A stretch of DNA of 64,000 nt. It comes from Coprinellus micaceus. Its lineage: Eukaryota; Basidiomycota; Agaricomycetes; Agaricales; Psathyrellaceae. Shown one piece after another: positions 33,326 through 45,500 of this stretch (the stretch's first letter is position 1; every line of letters starts with the position of its first letter). The position numbers and the translations under genes are program-made. The stretch is from assembly GCA_951394405.1 (NCBI GenBank), contig OX596336.1:1488001-1552000 (forward strand), written 5' to 3'. The notes beneath the pieces are model-generated. The model did no database searches, was not told where the DNA came from, and worked only from the letters and a program-made list of their open reading frames with translations.

Positions 33326-34001
33326 ACGACCCCCTCCGCCACACCAAGCAACTCGCACAGCATGTATGCCTCGAATGGATGATATCATTGCGCGGTTGTC
33401 GGCGCCTTTACCCGAGGCACTCCTCCTTGACCCCTTCTGCGACTCTTGGACGACATCTTTTGCAGTTTCAGTTCTGCATCTACCTTATATTGCGAGAATC
33501 TCTAGTAGGTGGTATCCGCATAATACGAAGTGGAGCTGCGACGAACGAGCACGGACTTTGGAACGAACGAACGAACGGCAATGGACTGCTCTTTGGAATT
33601 GGCAGATAGAACAGACACGCACGCCTCCTCTCTTTGCTTGCTCCTTGTATCAGTGCATATATCTCATCTACTTTATCTCTAATTCTTGCTGTTTCTGTAC
33701 GGCGGACTGGACTGAATGCCTTGCACCAGACTCGCAAGATATATGAACCAAATGTAATATTGGAAAGCCTGAACGGAGTGCAAAGGCAAGGATAGGGCTA
33801 TGTATTCAAGAAGCAAGGGTTAGTAACTAGGTCTATGGTTGATCTAGGATGTAGGTAAATGCAGCAGGAATTTTGTATAAACCAAGAATATGGAGGGCTT
33901 GGGAGGGAGGATGATTCAAGGGGGAAAGAGGGTGAAGGGGGAGGTCGTTTTTTTCACATGAAGAGCCATGCAAGGCTGCGTAACGACGCGTGAAACGAGT
34001 G
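33326..34001. other. Convergent intergenic spacer
   Basis: The 0.68 kb between the 3' ends of the disordered-protein gene and the antiporter gene holds both 3' UTRs. Nothing else is supported. Confidence 0.45.
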
Positions 34002-36338
34002 TTATTCTCTGGGTGCAGGGAAATGGACACTCTTGAGAGGCGTGAGGGCTCCGGTATGCCCCTGCTCCTGACCACTCCCTGTCGAACTGGTTCTCTTACT
34101 CGTTGATGAGGTGGGCCTGCGTCGGTAGAGCTCAGAATCGTTGCCATCCACAGAAGCCAGGTTGTCTGGGATGAAACCCGCCTCAGCAGCGACCACTACA
34201 CTGGACTTCTTCCCGTCAAGCGAAGAACTCTCGGTTTCCCTGGCTTCTAATGTGCCTCCGATGGATTCGCTGCTGTTCTTCCTAGAATGTCCGTTTGCCG
34301 GGAGCTTCGGCACTTCAAGCATCGCGAGGTCAACGCCTGTCATAGCGTCGTTCTTCTCGATGTCGACCACCTTCATCGCCGTCGCATCAACCGTGGTAGC
34401 TGTGGGGGCCTGACCGCCAAAGCGGTTGACGCCGAGCAGCCATTCCGGTGCGCCGCGGCGAGCGGAGGTTCCAGTGGCAGTAACCTGGATCGAGACAGTA
34501 CGCGATACAGAGCGGGACAGAGTGAAGAATGGAATGGAGAGGCCATCTGTTTGATCGTGTATGCAGGGTCAGGAGTTGGGTTGGAATATTAACGTGGGGG
34601 GCACATACGGATGAGGATAGAGGTGAGAACAATGAAAGCGACAATCGGTTCCAGAGCAGTAGAGAGAACATCTTGCTGAGATTGGAAAGGTTCTCGAGGT
34701 TCGGGAAGCTTGTGGATGGCGAGCGTAGATATAAAGACGGCTCCTACTCCCATCTACGGAGACCCCAAGCCGTTCGTGAATATTCGTCTCTGAGATGGCG
34801 CACACAAATGAAGACACTTACAGGTCCGAAGTGTCCGCAGAACAAAGCCTCCTTCCAAGACGCGATTTCGGGTATAAACTTGTACAACATCAAAATGGCT
34901 GGAATGCGGCGAAGAAACATGATTCCAACAGCAAGAGCAATCAGCCTTCCGGGGGTGATTCCGAGCTCAGGATATGTGAACTTGGCAAAGGGGAGCCAGG
35001 CGCCGATATAGATGAAACATGTGCAGTTGAGCACCAGGTCGATGACGGAGGCGAAGACCTCCCCTTCGGTCTGGACGTTGAAGTCTCCATCCCAGGATAT
35101 GGCGCTCCCTTTTATATAGTTGTGTCAGTTGGAGATCCATGTTGTTTGGAGATCGATCGCGAACCTGCAGCGAAGGCGGCCAAGAGGTCATCGCTTCCAA
35201 GGAAGTTGACCAGACCAGTAATGAAGACAGCCATTGCCAGGTATTGAGCAACATATGACTCTCGGTCAATGTATCCCCGTCTATGTGTGAACTTCATGAG
35301 ATACGAAAAGACTATGCCGGCAACTGCGCCGACGACGATGCCCAGAACGACTTGGTCTAACGCCACACTTAAGTCAAATGTGCGAGGGTTCCGAAGTAGA
35401 AAACTCACAGAGCCAACCGATAACGATCCAGTGGGCGATAGCTTCGCCTCGGGTATCGTCCAGGGTCAGGTATATGGCGAGGGTAAGGAAAGGATACGCA
35501 AGTCCGTCGTTCGCCGCAGACTCCGCGGATAGGATCTGTCTGAGATTGAGGGGGACATGCTTTTTGGCAAACTTCCCGCCTGAGGAATCGTCAAATGAAA
35601 AACGTGTGTAGAAAGGTGTGCCGCACGTACCTACGATAGCGGCGCAGATGATGGGATCCGTTGGGGTCAAGCAAGCAGAGATTGCAAGGCAAGAAATGAA
35701 GGAAAGGCTGGGGAAGAGAGCTCGGAGGAGGCCTGGGCAGTAACCCGGGTCAGCAAAGGTGATGTGTGATAGGTGATAGGTGATTTTCCAACGCGACTGG
35801 ACGTACCAGCAACTATGACCCAACCTATTGCCATGGTAGGCACGACCATGACAAAAAGGCTTTTGGCATGGCGCGCCATGTACGATTTCGGTAGCTCGAC
35901 TCCAATGGCGAAAAGGCCGGTAGCGAGAACGATACGCATGACTTCGAGAGTTATCGTCTTGTAATGGTCTCCCCAGCTCCTGGGATCGAATATTCCAGCG
36001 AAGTGGGGCCCCATGAAGATTCCAAACGCAGTACCGAGCACGACTTCATTTACATAGACCTGGCACACGACCCTTAACGTTCAATACCCGTGCTGTGACC
36101 GAGACTAATAATAGCCTCACCTTCTCTCGAGCCAGCAAGGACAACATAGAGAACTGAGGCCTATTTGTGAGCGATTTTTACCCTCCGATTTGACGTAGTA
36201 CATACCGAGACAATGAATCCGCCTAAGAGGACATAGGCGAGGGCAGTCGGGCTGTCCTTGAAAGGAACGGCAAGTGGGTGACGGCGTATCACTAGAACAG
36301 AGAGAAACCACGAACTTCAAGCAACTTCGGCCACTGCA
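34002..36338 (-). CDS. Plasma-membrane Na+(K+)/H+ antiporter, Nha1/Sod2 family (600 aa)
   Basis: Exports Na+/K+ in exchange for protons, for salt and pH tolerance. Ten exons close in frame: 36315-36338, 36206-36256, 36121-36153, 35807-36059, 35631-35732, 35409-35579, 35165-35356, 34822-35108, 34609-34753 and 34002-34546. The 24-nt first exon encodes MQWPKLLE, then DSPTALAYVLLGGFIVS. Conserved core motifs are VYVNEVVLGTAFGIFMGPHF, ACLTPTDPIICAAIVGGKFA and SAESAANDGLAYPF, the latter holding the transport-site Asn-Asp pair region. About twelve TM helices extend to FIVLTSILIHGLSIPFFTLS. The cytosolic tail, about 160 residues with TGTSARRGAPEWLLGVNRFG, is shorter than in S. cerevisiae Nha1 (985 aa in total). 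The choice of intron 1 (GTTCGT...CAAG) decides the start and is inferred. Confidence 0.92.
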
Positions 36339-37288
36339 TTTTGGATTTCCCTCGTCCACTTCGACCTTAACTATGGCCTACGGTGGAATGCGGGAATGGG
36401 GTGAAGGAAAGGGACGTGCACACGTTCGTGGATTATGCTGTTTTGCTGTGTTCTACATTTTCAGGTTAGGGGCTCAACTGTATTTGGACCTAATTCCGGT
36501 GCCTAGTTGAACCCCGGCGCTCATGCGAGGCCTAGGATTGAGAGGTTGAAACTGTAGATTTTAAATACCCTCACACGAAACCTATGGGTCCCAGTTTGCC
36601 CAAAGCCAAGGTATTCAGGGTCCTAGGCTGGATGGCCAAGCGTTAGCCAAGTAGAGGCTCAGGACAGAGCTGACAGTCAAGCCGTTTCCTGCCGTGTTCC
36701 TTCACCTTCACTGAAACCGATCGATCACTACAACATGTTCTTGGGAGCAACTGGAGGTCTTGGCGCCGCGCGAATGCTGCTTCAAATTGCAATTCACTCT
36801 GGAATCCCCCAATATCTCGTAGTTCAAACGCTGACGATACCGAGGAGAGGGAGGGTCGATTGGGACAGGAGAAAGCGACACCGACTTTGGCCAGGGCTCC
36901 AGGTCTAGGATTGCGTCGGGGGAAGGATTCCAAGGCGACTTTACTTCCATTAATTTTGAGTGTATCACGCCAGTCAGAATCCCATAACGTGCCGAGCTGG
37001 TGTGTGGTACCATGGTACGAGGGGGAAGGGTTCTGCTTTGGGCGCTAATGTCCGCTTTCCTATTTGGGGTGATGCCCCTCTCCTACTACTAGCCGGTCAC
37101 CGGGACGCATATGCACCCTCGCCCGCACGCACCAATGCTCAGTAGGGGTCATCCTCATGGAAGCATCGTGGGGCTTAGACAGCCCCCCAAACCCTGCATC
37201 GTTGCCACGGTGTGCCAAATATTTGGTACCCAAAGGGGCGGCAAACCGTGACTGTGACACATGGTAGTGCAGCCTGTGGCAGCTCAAA
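36339..37288. other. Divergent intergenic spacer
   Basis: This 0.95-kb region separates the antiporter (minus) and F-box (plus) genes and should hold both promoters. Only short unrelated ORFs are present. Confidence 0.45.
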
Positions 37289-38938
37289 ATGCCCCAAGTT
37301 CTTTCCATCGCGCCGACTCCACACATACCTAACCTCCCTTGGTCCACCATGCCATGCCGCTCAGACAAGCTTTCCATTCGCCATCTCTTGGTCAATAATG
37401 ACCCTCCTTCTATTGCCGATTTGACACGCGTTTTGGGTAGCATCGACGGCCTCCGGGAGAAGATCGAGGTCGCGGAAGGCCGAATATCCTCCTGGACGTC
37501 ACACCTTCGCGATCTCAAAAAACGTCTTAACCAGCACCTCGGCGTCGCGTCACCTTTACGCAGGGTACCAGCGGAAATACTGGGACAGATCTTCATGGCG
37601 TATCCTTATGACGTGTCAACTTCCCTGTCGACCGTGACCAGGTTGGGTCGACACGAGTTGGTAGACCTCATGCTCGTGTGCAGAGCCTGGCGAAAGGCAG
37701 CTCTCTCTGCGCACGGACTGTGGTCAGCCGTTCATATCGACGGCGTTGATGCTTCAAGGATGTCATACGACAAAGCCGTTGCTTGGCTCGTTCGGGCTGG
37801 CGATGTTCCGCGAACGTTAGTGCTTCGCATGGACCGAACGGAAGACTGCCCAAGTTTGTGTACCTCGCAGTTCACCTTCGCTTCCCCTTGTGCCATGCGC
37901 AGGACTCTGTCTCTGACTAAGCTCCTTTCGGAAGGGCCGTCTCTGTGCACCTTGAGCATCGAAGTTCGGCACAGAAGATGCATGGAAAACTTTGCAAAAG
38001 CCCTCGCGAAGTACAGGGATGGAGAACGGTTTCAAGAAACACTTCGAACAATGCATCTGACAGTTCAATCCGCTGAGGAGGACTCTGACTATGAATTTCT
38101 GTCTTTGTTCCCCTCCATCATCAACATCCACCTGGCCGGGCCAAGAGGAGCTGCTCCTTTGACTACATCTGGCGGTTGCCTTGAACATCTCACTTCCCTG
38201 TCCTTTGGGCGAGGTGGTGAGTGGAAAGGTACCACTCTGTCTGTCCTATCAAAGTACAAGAGCCTCAACGAACTCTCCATCTTCATCCCCGCGGAATCGA
38301 GTCTTTCGACCCCGCCAAAATCCGTTGTCTGCCTGCGAAAAGTGAAGGTCCTCCGTGTCACGGTGGGAGTCGCGCAAGGTCCCACTGGAACTTCTGCTTC
38401 AATTGTCAATCACCTCCAATTACCAGCACTCGCGACCCTCGACGTTACCAACGCGCGCTCATCAACCGACGCATCAGCTTGGAAGGATTTCTTCCAGAAG
38501 CATTCAGATATCAGATCCTTCAAATGCCGTGGTACTACTGGGGCGCCTTTGCAGGCCGCTTTCAACCATCTCCCCTTCCTCACGCGCCTCGCAGTAGGGG
38601 GTGAGGACACTGCCGTAGCCTGGCTCGCCTCCCGCATGAGGCGTGCGGTCGCCCGGGGTGAGGACTGGCTGTCTTGCCTCGAGCACTTGGAGCTATTCGA
38701 AGTCGGGGCCCAAGTCGATCTACATGACATCTTCGAATTTCTCCGATCTCGAACGAAGGGCCGCAAAGTCAAAGCGGACGGGTTGGACGTCGCCATTATG
38801 AAGACTTTTACCGTGCAGTTTCTCGCCCGACAGGAGGGGCCGTCTTTGATCGGGAGAGTCGAGAGGCTTCTGCACTCGTACGATGTCTCCCTGTTGAGGA
38901 GTGGGGGGATGAAGGTGACGATCGGTTCTTATCGATGA
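37289..38938 (+). CDS. F-box-like protein with leucine-rich C-terminus (549 aa, intronless)
   Basis: Likely substrate adaptor of an SCF ubiquitin ligase. The single uninterrupted ORF contrasts with its intron-rich neighbours. A coiled-coil helix (LGSIDGLREKIEVAEGRISS) precedes the F-box-like motif at about residues 88-150: SPLRRVPAEILGQIFMAYPY, then LVDLMLVCRAWRKAALSAHG and LWSAVHID. This is the form common in large Agaricomycete F-box families. The remainder has irregular leucine-rich-like segments (LEHLTSLSFGRGGEWKGTTL) expected to bind substrate. A second in-frame ATG at 37349 (MPCRSDKLS) is an equally possible start. Substrate unknown; such genes expand rapidly, so orthology is hard to assign. 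Confidence 0.8.
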   Translation: MPQVLSIAPTPHIPNLPWSTMPCRSDKLSIRHLLVNNDPPSIADLTRVLGSIDGLREKIEVAEGRISSWTSHLRDLKKRLNQHLGVASPLRRVPAEILGQIFMAYPYDVSTSLSTVTRLGRHELVDLMLVCRAWRKAALSAHGLWSAVHIDGVDASRMSYDKAVAWLVRAGDVPRTLVLRMDRTEDCPSLCTSQFTFASPCAMRRTLSLTKLLSEGPSLCTLSIEVRHRRCMENFAKALAKYRDGERFQETLRTMHLTVQSAEEDSDYEFLSLFPSIINIHLAGPRGAAPLTTSGGCLEHLTSLSFGRGGEWKGTTLSVLSKYKSLNELSIFIPAESSLSTPPKSVVCLRKVKVLRVTVGVAQGPTGTSASIVNHLQLPALATLDVTNARSSTDASAWKDFFQKHSDIRSFKCRGTTGAPLQAAFNHLPFLTRLAVGGEDTAVAWLASRMRRAVARGEDWLSCLEHLELFEVGAQVDLHDIFEFLRSRTKGRKVKADGLDVAIMKTFTVQFLARQEGPSLIGRVERLLHSYDVSLLRSGGMKVTIGSYR

Positions 38939-39048
38939 AGGGGCTCTCTTTACCTTTGAAGAATTTCAACCTTTGGCCGTCGCATTCACGTATTCTCGTT
39001 TTCTACCCTACCAAAATAAGCGTTTCTCCCCAATTTTTGTGATTATTC

Positions 39049-39057
39049 TATATAAAG
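39049..39057 (+). promoter_or_regulatory. TATA-box-like element upstream of SmD3
   Basis: TATATAAAG lies about 175 bp before the SmD3 start codon. It matches the TATA consensus well and no other candidate is nearer. Pattern only. Confidence 0.4.
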
Positions 39058-39227
39058 TCAAGGACTCCCACGGCTGAATACGCGTGAACCTGCGCCCTGG
39101 ATCAACTTTGCAACAAACTCACGACTCATCTCCATCCAAACTCTATATCAGCTCTCCTCGCTGCTATAGTTCCAACACATCTCTTCGAGAGGTTATTTTT
39201 GTTATTCCAAAGCCATAACGCAGAACC

Positions 39228-40268
39228 ATGGCCACCTCTGGACTGGGTGTCCCCGTCAAGCTCTTGCACGAGTCGCTTGGACATATCATTACTGTCGAGC
39301 TGAAGACGGGGCAATTGTATCGAGGGAAGTTGGCTGAAGGTGCGTTTCTATCTCTTTTTACTTGGGGTTATAGCACGGAGAGCTGATGGGATCCTGTGCA
39401 TGCGTTTTGTTTCCGTTTTGATTATGCTTGGGCGTCCAATTCGATGTTGATCTTGTGGATGCTCGCCTCCCCTGACCTCGTGTCTCAATCGATGCTCCTT
39501 TTGCGATTCTCTTCGACCTCGACATCCCCATCTCCACAAAACCCCTTGTCCTCCCATCCAACTGTCTCTTCAAATGCGCGATTGCATCCAAATTCACCGG
39601 TCCAACCCAACACATGAAACTACCTTGACCCAATTCATACCCACCTTCATTCCCATCTGCACCCACCCTTTATCACGATACCATCCACAGCTGAGGACAA
39701 CCTCAATATTTCCTTGAAGGATATCACAGTAACCGGCCGCGATGGACGAGTATCGCAACTGGACCAGGTGTATATTCGTGGAAGCATGATTCGATTCTTC
39801 ATCGTGCCGGATATGTTGCAAAACGCGCCTATGTGAGTCACCGTGCCTATTTTTCTTTGATTTTATTCTCTCGCTTTCCTCCTGTTTATCATGGATCTTG
39901 GCTATGGAAGGCCGTTCTTCGATTTGTGATGTCGCAGAGTTCACGCGGCTTTCTTGGGCGGGCTCTGGTTCCACCCTTGTTTTACATCCCACTTCCCGCC
40001 TTTCCATTTACCCTTAGGTCCTTGCCGCGTCACCGAATACTAATCGCTTCGAATCGCCGTTTAGGTTCAAGCGTGTTGGCCCCAACGCCATGCGTGGAAG
40101 GGGTATCGGTACGGCTCGTGGTCGTGCCACCATTATGCGTGCAAACGGTATGTCTCTCCTCCCTTCTTCCCCGCCTTTTTGCTCCAAATTAACTATGCCT
40201 GCACCCCTTTCCTTTTTACAGCACGGAGAGGTCGTGGTGTTGGAGCTCCTCGTGGAATTAGGCGATAG
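39228..40268 (+). CDS. SMD3: Small nuclear ribonucleoprotein SmD3 (127 aa)
   Basis: Member of the heptameric Sm ring on U1, U2, U4 and U5 snRNAs, hence a spliceosome core protein. Four exons close in frame: 39228-39339, 39691-39832, 40065-40147 and 40222-40268. The Sm1 motif is seen in [20 protein letters not shown] and [20 protein letters not shown]. The Sm2 motif is [20 protein letters not shown]. The C-terminal Arg-Gly tail ([20 protein letters not shown], then [12 protein letters not shown]) is the site of symmetric dimethylation and SMN-type assembly. Length is near human SmD3 (126). The first and second introns (351 and 232 nt) are far longer than others in this window. Confidence 0.96.
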
Positions 40269-41243
40269 ATATGGTCGGGCGGCTATCAGTACGACTCACC
40301 ACTTCCTTTTTCTTCATGACGCATATCCTCGAGCACAGTGAAGCGTACCATTGGAAGATGAAGGCCATTTCCCACTAATTCTAGACCTGTACTTTCTTGC
40401 GAACACAAAACATTCGCACTCCTCTCTTCTTGGTGTTATGGCATTATCTTCGTGTTCAGCGCTCCTCAAATAGCCTGGATCCGATCTCGAAGCCTCCTCT
40501 CGTCTTCCGCAGTCACTCTGTCGCCTCGCGACCGTATGAAATCTTGCACCCTCCCTACATACCGCCGGTTATGGGGTCGCATCCGGGGCCGGTGCGAACA
40601 GTAGGAGGACATATGCTCAAAGCAAACCAGTGCGGACAGGGGGTTCAAATGATGGATCTCCGTCTTCAGTTTTCTCACTGCTCTTCACGACCGCAGCAAC
40701 TGGGTACGAGATGAATACGAAAAAGGCTATCTTTGTGCAACTCACCGGTACGGATTGAGGGGCTTACGGCGCTGGGACGACGGGAGCACATGCTCTCCCG
40801 AGGCTTGCTGTGGCTAATTACCGGCGAAATAGGAATAGTGACATAGGTACGAGAGGTCGTCTCAGCTCGCTCGATGCCCACACGCATGCTGCGCGTCAAG
40901 AAGACTCAAGAAGACTGGACGAATACGTTCCTGCAGATCACACGCGAGTCTCCCGGTATGGCCGTTGTTACAAGAAGGCAATCTCTGAGTCTGTTGTCTA
41001 GGCCGATCTACATCCACTGGCAAGAACCCCGAGGTGGAGGTTATTCCGTTCGTCGAGTCGACGTTCGCACCGCAACTTTGATAGAACCCTGTCCGATGGC
41101 GAATCGTGGATATGTTCTTTCACATCGCTCAAACCTTCCTAGTGCAGATTGGTAGCGCGATGTCCCTCGACTTGCTTCCTCTGAAGTCCCGTTCCTCCAA
41201 CGGTAGATGTGTCTTCCAGAGCATCGTGGACGTGTTCACTCGA
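40269..41243. other. Convergent intergenic spacer
   Basis: About 1 kb lies between the 3' ends of SmD3 and SDHAF4. Scattered ORFs below 110 codons have no domain signature. Confidence 0.45.
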
Positions 41244-41570
41244 TCAGAAGTCCGAGACTCTGCCCTTGAAGCTCCAGTCGCCCTCGCCTGTCCATTTGCC
41301 GACCGGCTCACGTTTTGGTCCTCCACGTTCGCCTGTTGCAGGGTTGACCTCGCCTTCAAAGTCTGCCTTCAGGGGTGTGGGCGCATCAGGGTGGTTGGGT
41401 GTATCCGGGGAGCCTTCCAGAGCCTTCCGCTGCAGTTCCTCGAACTCGCGCTGCTCCTTTGGTGGAAGAGGCGGTGGTCTGGGCTTGTTGAGGTCGACGT
41501 AGGTGCGCTTCTGGACGAAGCAAAGCGCCCGGCGGCGTGTGGGCGCTAAAAGTGAGGTGAGGAGCCGCAT
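41244..41570 (-). CDS. SDHAF4: Succinate dehydrogenase assembly factor 4 (108 aa)
   Basis: Mitochondrial matrix chaperone (yeast Sdh8) that binds flavinylated SdhA and promotes its joining to SdhB. Intronless. Residues 1-22 (MRLLTSLLAPTRRRALCFVQ) make a basic, amphipathic mitochondrial presequence. The defining C-terminal motif is NPATGERGGPKREPVGKWTG followed by EGDWSFKGRVSDF; the terminal GRVSDF is nearly invariant in the family. The middle is a Pro/Glu-rich linker. An in-frame ATG at 41615 would add 15 residues but would bury the presequence, so the later start is preferred. Confidence 0.92.
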   Translation of the reverse strand: MRLLTSLLAPTRRRALCFVQKRTYVDLNKPRPPPLPPKEQREFEELQRKALEGSPDTPNHPDAPTPLKADFEGEVNPATGERGGPKREPVGKWTGEGDWSFKGRVSDF

Positions 41571-42550
41571 TTTGGTGGGAGGTTGAAGTGAGTGGGCTAA
41601 ACGGGATTCGGTCATACCCGCTGAACACGGTCCATGTGAATGATCGGAAGTTCCCACGCGCCAGCCTATTTTCCTTCCGCTTTGGGGTGGTTTGATTTGC
41701 CTTGGATCCCGGCTCGGTTTACGGCAATGCAGGAACGACGATCCAGCGTCATTGACCATGTCCTGGCCAGTATGCTGGGTTTCTGGCGTGCAATGAGGAG
41801 GAAATGAACCGAACACCATACCCTGACGCCCCCCTCTTCATTTGCCAAGCATTGGCACTTCGTACCTTTCGCATCATGTCAGGGCGGCTGCTATAGGCAG
41901 CGATATGCGGGGGATACACCCGACTCGGAGTGCTGAAGATCAAATGGGTCCTGGATCTACGTAAAGTACCTCGGGGGGACACCAGCGAGCGACACAGAGT
42001 GGGGAGGATGCGGTCGCCGATTGTGCAAAACAGAGCCAAATCCAACGATAAAAGCCTTCCGCCGTCTCGCTCCTTTCTTCCTTGTCTACCACCACCATCC
42101 CCGCTGCGATCTCTACATTGCGTCTTTCAACGCCCTTCCCGCGAGCCGAGTTCCTGGATCTCGCTATTACCGTCGTATCCAGGAGCAAGACTTCGAGCTA
42201 TTCACTTTGAAATGGGGATCGAGTTACGTGTCCCTCGCTATCTCCCCCGGTAGCTTCTGTGACTTTAAAACTGAATTCCTCTTTGTTTTGCACCGTTTTT
42301 GTCCCTATATGCGTCGATATCAGCCCAAGGGAAGCACGGCGAGATGTGTGGATCCCGCGACGGGACGTTTGTCTGATCTCCGCAATGTCAACCGAACCAA
42401 GGCTGGCTCGTGGACCCGCTTGCGTCAAGTTACATAAGCCCATCTCGCGATTCACCTCTCATAAGTATGTCTTGTGTTTGCCGAATGGATAACAACATTC
42501 TCAACAAATCTGCCTCCGTCACTCGTCTTCCCTGTCCAGGTTCATGCTGA
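41571..42550. other. Divergent intergenic spacer
   Basis: About 1 kb separates SDHAF4 (minus) and the large Zn2Cys6 gene (plus). An ORF at 42021-42437 (138 codons) has no family signature and probably lies in the leader or promoter of the downstream gene. Confidence 0.45.
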
Positions 42551-45500
42551 ATGCAACCCAACCCTCCCCTACCCCTGGTTCCTCGCAGTAGCTTCAATCC
42601 CATTCGCCCTATTCTCCCACAACAATCTCACCGGCAGCACAACGCGCTCGTGGCTCACGCGGCGGAATTCCAGCATGACAGCGGGCAGTCCAAGAAACGT
42701 CGTATTGATCGCGCATGCGACGCTTGTAGGAGGAAGAAGACACGGTGCGACGGCCCTTGGACCCAAGGCAATATATGTACCAACTGCATACAGGCCAAGA
42801 AGCCTTGCACGTACATGTACGCCACTTTTTCGAGTAGTGTGTCCCATCCGAGTGTCTAACACGCCTCGCTGCAGAGAGACTAGTAAGCCACGCGGTCCTC
42901 CAAAGGCGTAAGGACACGGCCAAATTTCCCAACGATTAACATATGTGCTGAAATGGAGCGGATAGGTATGTCGTAGGTCTGGAAGACCGCGTCGAAGAGC
43001 TCGAAGCACTTCTTGCTCAGGTGTGTCATAGATGCCTACCTTTCTGCCCCCGCAGGCTCAACGTTATTCCTAGATCAGCCCTGGGGTGGACTTTTCAGAT
43101 GAACTCGGGCGACCTATCGTGAGGGATTCATGGAAAGAGGGCAGCGGGGAGGAACGTCAATCGAAGAAGAAACGAAATACAGACACCCAAACGGTCGCAG
43201 AAAGTTCGCGGGGCGCCTCGACTTTGCCCCAGTCCTCGTCGTCCTCTTCACTTGCCCCAGAGTCGCTGCCACCTTTGGTTATTCCTTTCCACCAGGATGT
43301 CGTCCAAGGCGCCTCTAGCCCCACCACTCGGACCACGCATTTGCTGTTCACCCCTCGCCCCAAGGTCAAGAAGCGGCGGTCCGTAGCCACCTCGGATAAG
43401 ACGACCTCGAATAGTTCAGGCCGTTCTCCGGGTACTCCTATAACTGGAATTTCCAGCGCGGAACACCGATCTCCTGCCTCCTTGACCTCTCCGGCAGATT
43501 CGACATCCGAAAACCCAAGCGACGCAAGTGATTCCGACTCCGAGGATCTTTTTGAGACATCCTTGGCTGGACGGAATCGCTTCACCCTGAGGATGAACGA
43601 AATTCCACACGCAGGGAACAACAAAATGCTTTTTCATGGCAGGAGCAGTACTGCGGGGCTCGTCGAAGCAACGCGAAAGTTTAAGCACCTACACATGCAA
43701 GAGACTATGCAGATGGAAGTCGATATTCCTGCAACCGAAGCGGCCAGCCCCCATAGTGCATCTGCTCACTCTGCCACGTCCAGCAAACCCAGCCAGGGGT
43801 CGAGAATCAAGGTTGAGGGCCCAGCCAACGAGCGAATAACCGTCACTCGACGGCCTCAATTTTGGGGCACACCAACGGTAAGCGTTGCCTTTTGTTGCCT
43901 CCCTTGATCCCTGTTAACGCTCTCATTATAGTGGGAACTCGGTCCGGATTCTGCTAACCCAGCGTCCTCCCCGAGGACCATCTCTAAGGACATCGTCCAT
44001 CGGTTCCCGCCACCTGACCTTTGCGACCATTTGATCGACCTGTATTTTGTGCACTGCAACACACACTTCCCTTTACTTCATCGGCCAATCTTTGAACAGC
44101 AATGGAAAGAACGCCTACAAGACACGAATTTTTGGTTCGCCGCGACTTGCTTGATGCTTTTCGCTGTTGCCAGCCGTTGGTCAACGGACGAGAGGGTGGT
44201 GCCACCGCCAGAGGACCGACATCCGCCCGACTACGACCCCCATGTAGGGCAACAAAAAGAGGTAAGGATGGACCGCGTGGATGGGGACCAGCAATCTTCC
44301 GAGGAACCGATCCTAGAAACGCCTGATTCTCATGCGAAGCGTTGGTGGTATGCAGGAATGGCATATGCTGATGCTGCGTCTGGTATGGACCTTCAAACTT
44401 ATTTCCGTTTGTGTTTTCTGAACCACCGTTCAGAAGTAATCCGAGCCAACGCCAACACGCTTCACAGCGTATCCCTATTCGAGGTCCAAGCCCTTGCGGT
44501 AAGCCATACGTTAAAACCCTGACAAAGCTCATGCTCAATTCAATCGGTTGTCTAGCTGTTGGCACAGTACCTTCGCACGACGGCCGGGTATCCACAGTCG
44601 TGGCTGATTGTCTCTATTGGGCTCAGAAGGGCCGTCGATGCTGGTGCGCACCGACTGCGCGTTTACAGGAGGGAGCCAACCCCTGAAGATGAGCTATGGA
44701 AGCGCGCATTCTGGCATCTTGTCGTTTTTGACAGATTGGGTGGTATTATTTTGGGCCGCTCAGTTGGGATCGGTGAAGAAGAGTGAGTGACCTCATGACT
44801 TCATGTGGTCATTCCTGACTTTACCTGCCGCCAGTTTCGATCTCGAATTTCCACTGGAAATCGATGATCCCTATTGGGGAGATGAACACGGGTGGAAGCA
44901 ACCTAAAGGTGTCCCCAGCACGGTATCATTCTTCAGTCACTTCATCAAGCTCACCCAAGTCATCGCATTCACCTCAAGAACGCTTGTAAGTACCCCCCAC
45001 CCCCAGTTCCACAACACAATTCCGTCAGCCATGTGTGCCAATTCCCTCATTTCGCTTAGTACGCCATCAACAAGACAAAGCTCTTTCGCGGACTGATCAA
45101 AGGTGACTGGCGAAGCGAGATCCTGGGCCAGCTCAATGCAGCCTTGGAAGAGTGCCTTGAAGGATTCCCCGCTCACTGTACGTCTTTTTATTCCACAGTT
45201 TACGGTTTAAGCTAATGTAAGGATGGTGACACAGTGAAATGGTCGAAAGACACCTCCGACCCGGTCTTGTATACCCTGTCCGCGACACTGATCACGACAT
45301 ATTACCTCACTCGTCTGCTCATCTATCGTCCATTCATCCCGCCGCCACCGCTTCTCCCACAGTCGTTACGAGAACAGAACCCTCCTTCAGCACATTTGTC
45401 GACCCCCATCACACTCCCTGCTCTTGCGATCTGCATCAGCGCTGCGAGAGCGTGCACACGGGTATTGGAGCACCAGTATAGCAAACGGTCTTGGGAGATG

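Noticed and set aside
39375..39480. C/D snoRNA in SmD3 intron 1
   Set aside because: CTGATGG is a poor box C, and no terminal stem or D'/C' boxes are visible.
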